Below are positions 16,883 to 26,936 of a stretch of DNA of 56,511 nucleotides, in pieces. This DNA comes from JANWZL01 sp037445185. Its GTDB lineage: Bacteria; Pseudomonadota; Gammaproteobacteria; Burkholderiales; Thiobacillaceae. The notes beneath the pieces were generated by a model. That model saw only the letters and a program-made list of their open reading frames with translations, made no database searches and was not told the origin of the DNA. The DNA is taken from positions 1 through 56,511 of the forward strand of contig JBBIKZ010000003.1 of assembly GCA_037445185.1 (NCBI GenBank). The letters are read 5' to 3'. Numbering within the stretch: the first letter of the stretch is position 1; each line of letters begins with the position of its first letter. Both the position numbers and the translations under genes were made by a program.

Positions 16883-17133
16883 GTCGTTTCTCCTGATGGG
16901 TTGCGCGGAAAACGGCACGATTTTACGGGCAGGACAGCGTTGGGGGCAATGGTTGACTGAAACCGTAAACTATTCGCCCTCCGCGGATCCCTCGCCGCCA
17001 GGGCGTGGCGGGCGATGGGGGGCATGCGCGGCATCATGACCGCCGGGGCCGGCAAGATCGGCCTGGCTCGGGCGGCAACCCTGCATGGGCCGCCACGGGC
17101 TGGCATCCGCTGGGACGGTAGCCGGGGGCCGCC

Positions 17134-17300
17134 TAGGAGCCTGTCGGACTTGAGACTGATCTACTGCGCCGGTGGGAAGAGCGGTCCATTTTCCCCCGAT
17201 TTCTCGTTGCATAGGCCCACTATGCGCCTCGAAATCGTGAAAAACTGTCCTCGCTCTCCCACCCGGCTCGCTACGATCGCTCAAGTCCGACAGGCTCCTA
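17134..17300. repeat. MITE-like element with 21-bp perfect terminal inverted repeats, copy 1
   Basis: TAGGAGCCTGTCGGACTTGA (17134 on) pairs perfectly with its reverse complement ending at 17300; including flanking CC/GG the match extends to 23 bp (17132-17302). The element is 167 bp, encodes nothing, and sits between sodB and the alpha-2-macroglobulin-like gene, ending 2 bases from the latter's stop. CTAG at both junctions would fit a YTAR-type target duplication as made by IS5-group transposases (inference). Its first 114 bases recur at the right end of the window with one mismatch. Confidence 0.88.
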
Positions 17301-17302
17301 GG

Positions 17303-19423
17303 TCAGGGCGCGATCTCCATGACCGCGTTCGGCATCTCGCCGTGCAGCTCCGGTGCGTACATCGCCTCGACGCGCGTGGGCGGCAGCCGGAAGGCGCCGT
17401 CATTGGCGAGCCGCAGCGTGTACTCCAGGCTGTGCGAGCCGCGTGGCAGATACTCGAAATAGGCGCGATAGCCCTCGTGCCGACGCTCCTCCCACGCCGG
17501 CCAGGCACGGCTGCGCGGGTCCGCCTCGCGCGCGGACGGGGCGACGTCGCGCTCGAGGCCGCAGGCCAGGATGACGGACCCGGCCGGGATGGGGTCCTCC
17601 ACCACCACCCAGCCCATGTCGGCCTGCGCGTCGATCGTCAGGCGCACGCGCAGCACATCGCCGCGGCTCAAGCGATCGGGCCGGCGGCGCTCCAGCGCCT
17701 GCACCTCGCGGCTGACGCGATAGCCGCGCTGCACCGCATCCCCGAGCGGCACGGCGGCCAGGATGGAAAGCGTGACATAAGGTTGCCCCGCGCCCTGGTG
17801 CATGAGCTTGAGGACGGCATCGTCCGCCGGCAGGGGATAGAAGGCGGTGGCCCCGCGCGGGGTGGCCTGCCAGTCGACGAGACGACCGTCGAGACCGAGC
17901 CAGGTGTAACTGCGGCCGTTGGGGCGCACCGCCTCGTAGAGCCGGCTGTAGCGCTCCAGGGCCAGCGCCCCCCAGGCGTTGGCCGTGGTGCTGTTCCAGT
18001 GGCCGCGCGACTGGCGGGCGAGGATGCCCAGCACCAGCGCCGGCACCTGCGCCTGCCATTGCGGCAGCGCCATGACCGCGAGCAGGATGCGCACGGCGCT
18101 GGTATCGGGTGAGGCGAGCAGCCACCAGAACTGCTCCTGGGCCTCGCGGCCGAAGGTGAGCCGCCGTCCGATGTAGTACAGGCGTGCCCGCAACACGGCC
18201 TGGGCCGCGTCGAGCCGGGCATCGCGGCCGGGCAGCGCGGGGCTGTGCCGGAGCAGGTCGATCCAGTCGACCAGGGCGGCGGTGGGCCAGGACTCGGGCG
18301 CCGGCTTCACGGTGGCGACCAGCGCCGGCGTGGCCCGGCCATGGCGGGCCAGGGCCTGCAGCGCGTTCAGGCGCAGGACGAGCCGGGCGCGGTCGTCCAG
18401 CCAGGGTCGCGCCGGCGTCTCCAGCCGGCCGGCGACGTAGTCCTCCAGCGCCCCCAGCATGCGGGCATGGGCCTCGGGCGGCAGGGGCCAGCCGGCGGCA
18501 TGGGCGATGGCCAGGATATGGGCGGTGAGGGCCACGTCGCCGTGCGCGGCGCCCGGGAAGAAGCGGGCCAGGCCGGAGGCGTCGAGCTGTGCCGGCAGCG
18601 CCTGCATGAGGGCATCCCAGGCCGCGCGGTTCTGCAGGGCGACCGCCTGCGAGACCTTCTGCTCCAAGCCGGTGTAGGGGGAGTCCCGCATGTGGTCGCG
18701 CAGCGTCCCCTGTCCGTCGGTCAGGCTGGCCGCCAGGGTCGCCCTTACCTCGCCGCGCAGGGCGCCCTCGGGCGGCACCACGGTGAGATCCATCAGCCTG
18801 TCGAGCCGGTAGAGGGCGGAGGACTGCAAGCGTACCGGCAGGACGGGCTCGACGCGCTGCACGGCCGTCAGGCTGGCGAGCGCCTGTCCGCCGACCTCGC
18901 GTGCCAGAACCGTCCACGCCAGCCGGGCGGCGTCCTCCGGCACGGCGAGCGCGAAGCCGACCTCCTTGGCCTCACCGGCGGCCAGCTCGACGCTGTGCCG
19001 CAGCGGCTCGCCGGACAGGGCGGAGTGGCTGGCGACCACCTCCAGGCGCATGGCGCGGTCGCTGCCGTTGCGCAACGCGAAATAGGCGGTCAGCCGGTCG
19101 CCTTGGCGCAGCACGGGCATGAGGCCGGAGACGATCTGCAGCTCAGGGGTGTTGGCGTTGCCACTGTGTAGCTGGGTGGCCGGGTCGCTGTCCCCGGTCC
19201 GCGCCGCCACCCCGCGCGCCGCCACCTGCTGCGGGCTGTGGCGGGAGAACGACGCCGCGGATTCCGGCCGCTCGGCCAGGGTGATGCGGGAGGTCGAGGT
19301 CCCGCCCGGCACAGCGGCCGCATGTGGCTCGGCCGGCGGTGGCCAAGCGACGACGCCCGCCGTCCAGGCGTGCGTGGCGTACAGCAGCGGGACGAGGATG
19401 CACGGGCGCAAGTAGGGTCGCAT
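17303..19423 (-). CDS. Short alpha-2-macroglobulin-like protein without thioester cysteine
   Basis: 706 residues from an ATG that opens a plausible export signal (MRPYLRPCILVPLLYATHAW). Bacterial alpha-2-macroglobulins are about 1500-1900 residues; here only the second half is present: an A2M beta domain (SGLMPVLRQGDRLTAYFALR), an alpha-toroid region with helical repeats (about 240-520), and a C-terminal receptor-binding-like part (YEVEVP-type region replaced by ALERRRPDRLSRGDVLRVRL). The thioester site, normally CLEQ, reads SPYTGLEQKVSQ near residue 252, so Cys is Gly. It is likely exported and cannot trap proteases covalently, as in YfaS-type homologues. The missing N-terminal half is not encoded upstream, where the MFS gene lies. 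Confidence 0.75.
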   Translation of the reverse strand: MRPYLRPCILVPLLYATHAWTAGVVAWPPPAEPHAAAVPGGTSTSRITLAERPESAASFSRHSPQQVAARGVAARTGDSDPATQLHSGNANTPELQIVSGLMPVLRQGDRLTAYFALRNGSDRAMRLEVVASHSALSGEPLRHSVELAAGEAKEVGFALAVPEDAARLAWTVLAREVGGQALASLTAVQRVEPVLPVRLQSSALYRLDRLMDLTVVPPEGALRGEVRATLAASLTDGQGTLRDHMRDSPYTGLEQKVSQAVALQNRAAWDALMQALPAQLDASGLARFFPGAAHGDVALTAHILAIAHAAGWPLPPEAHARMLGALEDYVAGRLETPARPWLDDRARLVLRLNALQALARHGRATPALVATVKPAPESWPTAALVDWIDLLRHSPALPGRDARLDAAQAVLRARLYYIGRRLTFGREAQEQFWWLLASPDTSAVRILLAVMALPQWQAQVPALVLGILARQSRGHWNSTTANAWGALALERYSRLYEAVRPNGRSYTWLGLDGRLVDWQATPRGATAFYPLPADDAVLKLMHQGAGQPYVTLSILAAVPLGDAVQRGYRVSREVQALERRRPDRLSRGDVLRVRLTIDAQADMGWVVVEDPIPAGSVILACGLERDVAPSAREADPRSRAWPAWEERRHEGYRAYFEYLPRGSHSLEYTLRLANDGAFRLPPTRVEAMYAPELHGEMPNAVMEIAP

Positions 19424-19497
19424 GACGTGTCCGCAATCGGGTTTCCTGACGCATTCTGGCACGGATACCGGCCATGTGCTGCGCGAGTCCACCCGCT

Positions 19498-20703
19498 TCA
19501 GGCGCGTGTCGGCCCGCTCTCCTCCGGCGGTCGCAGGCGGCGAAAGGAGATCCACAGCATGCCGTCGTAGGCGATCTTCATGGCCGCGCCGACCACGAGG
19601 GGCGAACCCAGGGTGACGAACTGCATGACCAGCCCGGCGAAGGCCGGGCCCGCCGACCAGCCGCCGAGGCGGACCAGATGGGTGACGCCGGCGGCGAAGG
19701 TGCGCGCCTCGGCGGGGACCATGGCCATGACGTAGGATTGGCGGGCAGGCACGTCCATCTCCACCAGGCCCTCGCGCAGGAGAAAGAGGATGGCGGCGGT
19801 GGCGAAGTCCGGGGCGATGGGCACCGTCATCAGGATCAGGCTGGAGGGGATGTGGGTGAAGACCATGGTGTTCACCAGGCCGATACGCCGGGCCAGCCAG
19901 GCGGCGGCTAGGTGCGACAGGGCGTTGAGGGCGCGGGCGATTACGAACAGGGTGGCGATGGCGGTGTCCGTGGCGCCGAAGCGGGTGTGGAAGTAGTAGG
20001 TGAGCAGGGCCGAGCCGAGGAAGCCGCCAGCCAGGGAGTCGAGGGCGAACAGGGCGGAGATGCGGGCGAGCCGCCGGCGCGACTCGTGACCGAGCGGCGT
20101 GCGCGTCGGACGCGCCGGTGCCTCCATCGCGGGGCTCAGCCGTGGCACGAGGGCGGCCTGGAGGAGGTGGAGCAGGGCATACAGGGCGAGGGTGACCTGG
20201 AAGCCGGTCATCCTGTCCAGACCAACCGTGCTGAGCCACTCGGGCAAGGCGGCGAGCAGGGCGCCGAGGCCGTGGCCCAGGTCCTGCAGCAGGTTGTACC
20301 AGGCAAAGGCCCGGGTGCGCCCGGCGTCGTCGGTCGTGGCGGGCAGCATGGCCTGCTCCAGCACCAGGGCGGCGCCGCGGTCGCGGCCCTGACCGTTCAA
20401 CATGCCCACGCAGGCGACCGCCAGGACTGCGCCCACGGTATCGAACAGCAGCGCGCCGACCCCGCCCGCGGCGGAGAGCAGGGCCAGGCCGAGGAGGCTG
20501 CGCCGCCGCCCCAGGCGGTCGGCCGCGAGCATGACGGCCAGCACCGCCACGGTGGCCCCCGCCAGACCGGCGCTCACCGTCAGGCCGATCTCGGCAGGGC
20601 TGAAGGCGAGCCGGGCGAGGTACAGGCCGATCAGCACGCCCATGAGGCCGGTGGCCAGGGCACGCAGGAAGGAGGTGAGGTAGAGCAGGCGGCGGTCGTG
20701 CAT
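19498..20703 (-). CDS. MFS transporter, 12-helix family, substrate unknown
   Basis: 401 residues, inner membrane. The start ATG (MHDRRLLYLTSFLRAL) is directly before helix 1. The loop between helices 2 and 3 has the MFS motif-A-like DRLGRRRSLL. Around 11-12 hydrophobic segments are visible (VLIGLYLARLAFSPAEIGLT, AAILFLLREGLVEMDVPARQ). The last motif resembles sugar/drug-exporter-like MFS proteins with a DVPARQ signature, but the substrate cannot be assigned. It lies upstream of the A2M-like gene with a 74-base gap and is divergent from kdsB. Confidence 0.85.
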   Translation of the reverse strand: MHDRRLLYLTSFLRALATGLMGVLIGLYLARLAFSPAEIGLTVSAGLAGATVAVLAVMLAADRLGRRRSLLGLALLSAAGGVGALLFDTVGAVLAVACVGMLNGQGRDRGAALVLEQAMLPATTDDAGRTRAFAWYNLLQDLGHGLGALLAALPEWLSTVGLDRMTGFQVTLALYALLHLLQAALVPRLSPAMEAPARPTRTPLGHESRRRLARISALFALDSLAGGFLGSALLTYYFHTRFGATDTAIATLFVIARALNALSHLAAAWLARRIGLVNTMVFTHIPSSLILMTVPIAPDFATAAILFLLREGLVEMDVPARQSYVMAMVPAEARTFAAGVTHLVRLGGWSAGPAFAGLVMQFVTLGSPLVVGAAMKIAYDGMLWISFRRLRPPEESGPTRA

Positions 20704-20812
20704 GGCCCGATCATCGCCCCTGGGGCGCGGGGCGTACAGCCCTCCGGGCGGCGGCTGTACGCTGCGCCGGTCATGGGCTATAAAGCGGGCACCGTCCCTC
20801 GCCGCTACCGCC

Positions 20813-21598
20813 ATGCGCGATTTCTACGCCGTCATCCCCGCCCGCTATGCCTCGACCCGGCTGCCCGGCAAGCCCTTGGCGGACATCGCCGGCAAGCCCA
20901 TGGTCGTGCGGGTCGCCGAGCGGGCGGCCATGAGCGGGGCGCGCGAGGTCTGGGTGGCGACCGACCACGCGGCGGTGGCCGAGGCCGTGCGGGCGCATGG
21001 CTATCGGGTCGCGCTGACCTCGCCCGCGTGTGCCTCGGGTACGGACCGGCTGGCGGAGGTCGCCGGGCAACGGGGGTGGCCGGACGACGCGGTGGTGGTC
21101 AACGTCCAGGGCGACGAGCCCCTGATCGACCCGGAACTGGTCCGGCGCACGGCCGAGCTGCTGCACGCGCGCGGGGAGGCCGCGATGACCACCGTCTGCC
21201 ATCGGCTGCATGACGTCCAGGAGGTATTCAACCCCAACGTGGTGAAGGTGGTGCTCGATGCGCAGGGGGGGGCCCTCTATTTCTCCCGCGCGCCCATCCC
21301 CTGGGCACGGGACGCCTACCCCGCCGACTTTACCCTCCCCCCCGCGCTGCCGGACGGTCTGCCCGTCTACCGCCACGTCGGTCTGTACGCCTATCGGGCG
21401 GGCTTTCTCAAGGCCTACCCCAAGCTCAGCCAGCCGCCCCTAGAGGCGTACGAGGCCCTGGAGCAGTTGCGTGCCCTCTGGCACGGTCACCGCATCGCCG
21501 TCCTCATCACCGACCAGCCCAGTCCGCCCGGCGTGGACACCGAGGCAGACCTGGCGGTGGTGCGCCAACGCTATGCCCGGCAGCCGACGACCACGTGA
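20813..21598 (+). CDS. kdsB: 3-deoxy-manno-octulosonate cytidylyltransferase
   Basis: 261 residues. It activates KDO as CMP-KDO for lipopolysaccharide inner-core synthesis in the cytoplasm. The N-terminal nucleotidyltransferase signature IPARYASTRLPGKPL, ASGTDRLAEV, VNVQGDEPLIDP and GLYAYRAGFL are all present. The ATG gives the family-typical MRDFYAVIPARY start; the upstream extension is not family-like. It is divergent from the MFS gene (109 bp between starts) and upstream of adk. In many betaproteobacteria kdsB directly follows lpxK-trm112, which here lie 28 kb away. Confidence 0.95.
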   Translation: MRDFYAVIPARYASTRLPGKPLADIAGKPMVVRVAERAAMSGAREVWVATDHAAVAEAVRAHGYRVALTSPACASGTDRLAEVAGQRGWPDDAVVVNVQGDEPLIDPELVRRTAELLHARGEAAMTTVCHRLHDVQEVFNPNVVKVVLDAQGGALYFSRAPIPWARDAYPADFTLPPALPDGLPVYRHVGLYAYRAGFLKAYPKLSQPPLEAYEALEQLRALWHGHRIAVLITDQPSPPGVDTEADLAVVRQRYARQPTTT

Positions 21599-21637
21599 CG
21601 CAGACGAGTGCATGTCGGGACGAGGGTCGGACGCGGA

Positions 21638-21653
21638 TCGGCCTTCAGGCCGA
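21638..21653. repeat. REP-like hairpin, copy 1
   Basis: TCGGCCTTCAGGCCGA, a 6-bp stem with TTCA loop, 40 bases past the kdsB stop. The 13-mer core TCGGCCTTCAGGC recurs past sixA at 41127-41144. No T-tract, so it may be a REP-type repeat or a weak terminator. Confidence 0.45.
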
Positions 21654-21748
21654 CGCTCTCCGCAACATGCCCCGCCCACCCCTCGGTAACACCGCATGCA
21701 CGACAGGACCGAGGACGATGCTCAACCGATTGCACCCTTCAGGGGGCA

Positions 21749-21766
21749 GGGTTCATTAATGAACCC
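21749..21766. promoter_or_regulatory. 18-bp perfect palindrome upstream of adk
   Basis: GGGTTCATTAATGAACCC is a perfect palindrome with no loop, about 147 bases upstream of the adk ATG, next to the AT-rich leader. It has the form of a dimeric repressor operator. The regulator is unknown. Confidence 0.45.
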
Positions 21767-21912
21767 GTATATGCCAATAACCTGGATTTATAAGCAAATA
21801 CAAAAAATTAACTGTCAATGGGCGGCGGGGTTGAATACCCTACTGGTCGCTTGAGGTTTTACATCCCACCAACCCCATCCCGGCACACGGGAACAGCATC
21901 AAGAGGTCATCC

Positions 21913-22578
21913 ATGCGTTTGATCCTACTCGGCGGCCCCGGCGCGGGCAAAGGCACCCAGGCCAACTACATCAAGGAGCGCTACGGCATTCCCCAGATCT
22001 CCACCGGGGACATGCTGCGCGCCCACGTCAAGGCCGGCACCGAGCTGGGCATGAAGGCGAAGGCGATCATGGATGCGGGTGGGCTGGTCTCCGACGACAT
22101 CATCATCGGCATGGTCAAGGAGCGCCTCGAGGAAGAGGACTGCAAGGCCGGCTATCTGTTCGACGGCTTCCCACGCACCATTCCCCAGGCCGAGGCACTG
22201 AAGGCGGCCGGTGTGCCACTGGACGCCGTGGTCGAGATCGACGTGCCGGACGAGGAGATCATCAAGCGCATGTCCGGCCGCCGCGTGCACGTGGCCTCCG
22301 GCCGCACCTATCACGTGGTCTTCAACCCGCCCAAGGTGCCGGGCAAGGACGACGTCACCGGCGAGGACCTGATCCAGCGCGACGACGACAAGGAGGAGAC
22401 GGTGAAGAAGCGCCTGGACGTCTACCACGCCCAGACCGAGCCCCTGGTCAAGTACTACGCCGACTGGGCCGCCACCGGCGACCCGGCCGCCCCCAAATAC
22501 TTCAAGATCAACGGTGTCGGCTCGGTGGACAGCATCACCAGCGCCATCTTCGCCGCCCTGGATTCGGTCAGGAAATAG
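21913..22578 (+). CDS. adk: Adenylate kinase
   Basis: 221 residues, the long-LID bacterial form. It equilibrates AMP + ATP with 2 ADP. P-loop GGPGAGKGTQ near residues 7-16, ISTGDMLR, the DGFPRTIPQA segment, and a LID (GRRVHVASGRTYHVVFNPP) without zinc cysteines. A GAGG ribosome site lies close to the ATG (AAGAGGTCATCC). It opens a plus-strand run toward PPi-linked genes. AMP is released from APS by AprBA working in reverse or used in APS formation, so Adk is metabolically linked to the sulfur genes in this window (inference). Confidence 0.97.
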   Translation: MRLILLGGPGAGKGTQANYIKERYGIPQISTGDMLRAHVKAGTELGMKAKAIMDAGGLVSDDIIIGMVKERLEEEDCKAGYLFDGFPRTIPQAEALKAAGVPLDAVVEIDVPDEEIIKRMSGRRVHVASGRTYHVVFNPPKVPGKDDVTGEDLIQRDDDKEETVKKRLDVYHAQTEPLVKYYADWAATGDPAAPKYFKINGVGSVDSITSAIFAALDSVRK

Positions 22579-22594
22579 ACATCCGTTGCCTGCC

Positions 22595-22945
22595 ATGAGC
22601 ATCCCAGGCTTTGGCGCATCCGACCTCGCCCTGGTACAGGCCACGCTGAAGGAGCGTTTCGGTCACGACGTGGAGGTCCAGGAGGTCGAGACCGAGGTGC
22701 GTCTGTCCCCCGCCGACCGCGAACTCACGCTCTGCCCGGCCCTGTTCTGGAAGGCCGAGGACTGCGCCTTCGTCGTCGCCAAGGCCGGACCGGCGGGCTA
22801 TCGGGCCATGTTCTATTACTCGGTCAAGGACCGTTACGGCACCGGGCGGGAGGAATACGACAACCTGGGCGACTGTGTCATCACCCTGCTCAAGGTGCAG
22901 GAAGAGGTGGGACGGCAGCGTGCCCAAGAGATGGGCCAGACCTGA
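22595..22945 (+). CDS. Conserved-looking hypothetical protein, 116 aa
   Basis: I do not recognise the family. ATG 17 bases after the adk stop. The composition is acidic and soluble, with no signal peptide or membrane helix: FGASDLALVQATLKERFGHD, then a beta-rich middle (EVEVQEVETEV-like, LCPALFWKAEDCAFVVAKAG) and FYYSVKDRYGTGREEYDNLG near residue 75-95, which is strongly patterned. Its position between adk and the PPi-dependent phosphofructokinase suggests cotranscription with energy-metabolism genes. Confidence 0.7.
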   Translation: MSIPGFGASDLALVQATLKERFGHDVEVQEVETEVRLSPADRELTLCPALFWKAEDCAFVVAKAGPAGYRAMFYYSVKDRYGTGREEYDNLGDCVITLLKVQEEVGRQRAQEMGQT

Positions 22946-23004
22946 AGGGACGAAGCGCGGCGGATGTCGCGTTTTTTTGTATACACATCGAGGAGAAAGA
23001 CTGC

Positions 23005-24261
23005 ATGGCCAAGGAAAAGAACGCGTTCTACGCCCAATCGGGCGGCGTGACCGCCGTCATCAACGCCTCCGCCTGCGGGGTGATCGAGGCTTGCCGCAAG
23101 CATTCCGACGTGATCGGCAAGGTCTATGCCGGCCGCAACGGCATCATCGGCGCGCTGACCGAGGACCTGATCGACACCAGCAAGGAGAGCGACGCGGCCA
23201 TCGCGGCGCTGCGCTACACCCCCTCCGGCGCCTTCGGCTCCTGCCGCTACAAGCTGAAGTCCCTGGAGGCCAACAAGCGCGAGTACGAGCGCCTGATCGA
23301 GGTGTTCCGCGCGCACAACATCGGCTACTTCTTCTACAACGGCGGCGGCGACTCCGCCGACACCTGCTTCAAGGTCTCCCAGCTCTCGGAGGCCATGGGC
23401 TACCCCATCCAGGCCATCCACGTGCCCAAGACGGTGGACAACGACCTGCCGATCACCGACAACTGCCCCGGCTTCGGCTCGGTGGCCAAGTACATCGCCG
23501 TCTCCACCCTGGAGGCCTCCTTCGACGTGCGCTCCATGGCCAAGACCTCGACCAAGGTGTTCGTCATCGAGGTCATGGGCCGGCACGCCGGCTGGATCGC
23601 CGCCGCCGGCGGGCTGGTGGCCGACCAGGGCATCCCGGTGGTCATCCTCTTCCCCGAGATCGAATTCGACCAGCAGAAATTCCTCGCCAAGGTCGACGCC
23701 TACGTCAAGGAGTACGGCTACTGCACCGTCGTCGTGTCCGAGGGTTGCCATTATCCGGACGGCAAGTTCCTCGCCGAGCAGGGCACCCGTGACGCCTTCG
23801 GCCACGCCCAGCTCGGCGGCGCCGCGCCGGTGGTGGCGAACATGATCAAGGACAACCTCGGCCACAAATTCCACTGGGCGGTGGCCGACTACCTGCAGCG
23901 CGCCGCGCGCCACATCGCCTCCAAGACCGATGTGAAGCAGGCCTACGAACTGGGCAAGAAGGCGGTCGAGCTGGCGGTCAAGGGCCACAACTCGGTCATG
24001 CCCACCGTCGAACGCATCTCCGATGCGCCCTACAAGTACCGGATAGGCGTGGCCCCCCTGTCCAAGGTCGCCAACGTGGAGAAGTTCATGCCGCGCGACT
24101 TCATCAGCAAGGACGGCTTCGGCATCACCGAGAAGTGCAAGCGCTATCTGACCCCGCTGATCCAGGGAGAGGACTATCCCAAGTACGCGAACGGGCTGCC
24201 GGTGTATGTGACGCTGAAGAACGTGGCGGTGGCGAAGACACTGCCCGAGTTCACGTTGTGA
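23005..24261 (+). CDS. pfp: Pyrophosphate-dependent 6-phosphofructokinase
   Basis: 418 residues. It reversibly converts fructose 6-phosphate + PPi to fructose 1,6-bisphosphate + Pi in the cytoplasm. The PPi-specific signature is GGGDS in YNGGGDSADTCFK (ATP enzymes have GGDGS), with PKTVDNDLP, the MGRHAGWIA stretch and FPEIEFD. In autotrophs the enzyme can work in the phosphatase direction and save PPi in the Calvin cycle (established for methanotrophs and some sulfur oxidisers). An AGGAG ribosome site lies 9 bases before ATG. Neighbours adk and hppA share the PPi/adenylate theme. Confidence 0.95.
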   Translation: MAKEKNAFYAQSGGVTAVINASACGVIEACRKHSDVIGKVYAGRNGIIGALTEDLIDTSKESDAAIAALRYTPSGAFGSCRYKLKSLEANKREYERLIEVFRAHNIGYFFYNGGGDSADTCFKVSQLSEAMGYPIQAIHVPKTVDNDLPITDNCPGFGSVAKYIAVSTLEASFDVRSMAKTSTKVFVIEVMGRHAGWIAAAGGLVADQGIPVVILFPEIEFDQQKFLAKVDAYVKEYGYCTVVVSEGCHYPDGKFLAEQGTRDAFGHAQLGGAAPVVANMIKDNLGHKFHWAVADYLQRAARHIASKTDVKQAYELGKKAVELAVKGHNSVMPTVERISDAPYKYRIGVAPLSKVANVEKFMPRDFISKDGFGITEKCKRYLTPLIQGEDYPKYANGLPVYVTLKNVAVAKTLPEFTL

Positions 24262-24340
24262 TCCCGGTAAGACGCGAGTCGGGTAGGGGTGCGGGATAGC
24301 CCCCAAGCGCCCCGCACAGCTTACCTCGCATGGTCCTGAC

Positions 24341-24562
24341 ATGACCCTCGACCGCGCGCGCCAGCTCCTCAAGGTCCAGGCCGATTTCGGCGGCTTCTAC
24401 AACGCCAATTCGGCCAAGCTGATCCTGTCCGAGGTGCAGCGCGAACACGGTCAGGCGGCGGTGGATGGTCTGATCCTCGAGCTGGGCCTGGACCGCATCT
24501 TCGGCTTCGAGCCCGGCACCCGCTTCGAGGGTGGCCTGGCCATAGGCAAGCCCGACCTGTGA
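24341..24562 (+). CDS. Small hypothetical protein, 73 aa, between pfp and hppA
   Basis: No family recognised. The reading frame has normal high-GC codon use and ends 133 bases before hppA. Predicted mostly helical at first (RARQLLKVQADFGGFYNAN, KLILSEVQREHGQAAVDGLI) and then FGFEPGTRF. No signal peptide. The ATG has no clear Shine-Dalgarno; another start may be used. It may be cotranscribed with pfp (79-base gap). Confidence 0.6.
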   Translation: MTLDRARQLLKVQADFGGFYNANSAKLILSEVQREHGQAAVDGLILELGLDRIFGFEPGTRFEGGLAIGKPDL

Positions 24563-24660
24563 AATGATTTTTTTATGTGTAAATAGTATAAGCGTATCCT
24601 AATATAACTATCGTCTGTGCTTTTCAGGCATACGGTGTGCGAGTCGTCGCGATGGCGGCG
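24563..24660 (+). promoter_or_regulatory. AT-rich leader upstream of hppA
   Basis: A strikingly AT-rich stretch in a GC-rich background (TTTTTTTATGTG ... GTATAAGCG ... CTAATATAACT) just past the 73-aa gene. It probably holds the hppA promoter, with TATAAG or TAATAT as -10 candidates; no convincing -35 is visible. Confidence 0.35.
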
Positions 24661-24695
24661 TGTGGTTTGACAGACCCAGTGAAGGAGAAGAAGCG

Positions 24696-26747
<2,052 letters not shown>

Positions 26748-26767
26748 GCACGACACGGAGGATGCAG

Positions 26768-26802
26768 GCGGGTCGGGCGTGAGCCCGACCCGCTTTGTTT
26801 TT
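26768..26802 (+). terminator. Rho-independent terminator of hppA
   Basis: GCGGGTCGGGC, 4-base loop GTGA, GCCCGACCCGC, then TTTGTTTTT: an 11-bp perfect stem with T-tract, about 20 bases past the hppA stop. Confidence 0.92.
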
Positions 26803-26936
26803 CTGCAACAGCCAGCCGGGGGCCTCACCACCCCTGGCGCGAGGGCCGGAAAGGGGTCCAGGCGGGCTGTTAGAATATCAGGCGATACTGGTGCAATAGT
26901 CTATTTATCACACCCAACTTACCCCGAGGACCCACC

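Larger units (their letters stand above)
21599..21912. other. Intergenic region kdsB-adk with a palindrome and a REP-like hairpin
   Basis: 314 bases, no gene. It holds a hairpin TCGGCC-TTCA-GGCCGA at 21638-21653, an 18-bp perfect palindrome at 21749-21766, and an unusually AT-rich stretch at 21767-21830 that probably carries the adk promoter. I cannot fix -35/-10 boxes with confidence. Confidence 0.5.

Noticed and set aside
19424..20239. N-terminal extension of the A2M-like protein upstream of 19423
   Set aside because: The extension is antisense-like in composition and overlaps the MFS gene; the signal peptide starts at the ATG of 19423.
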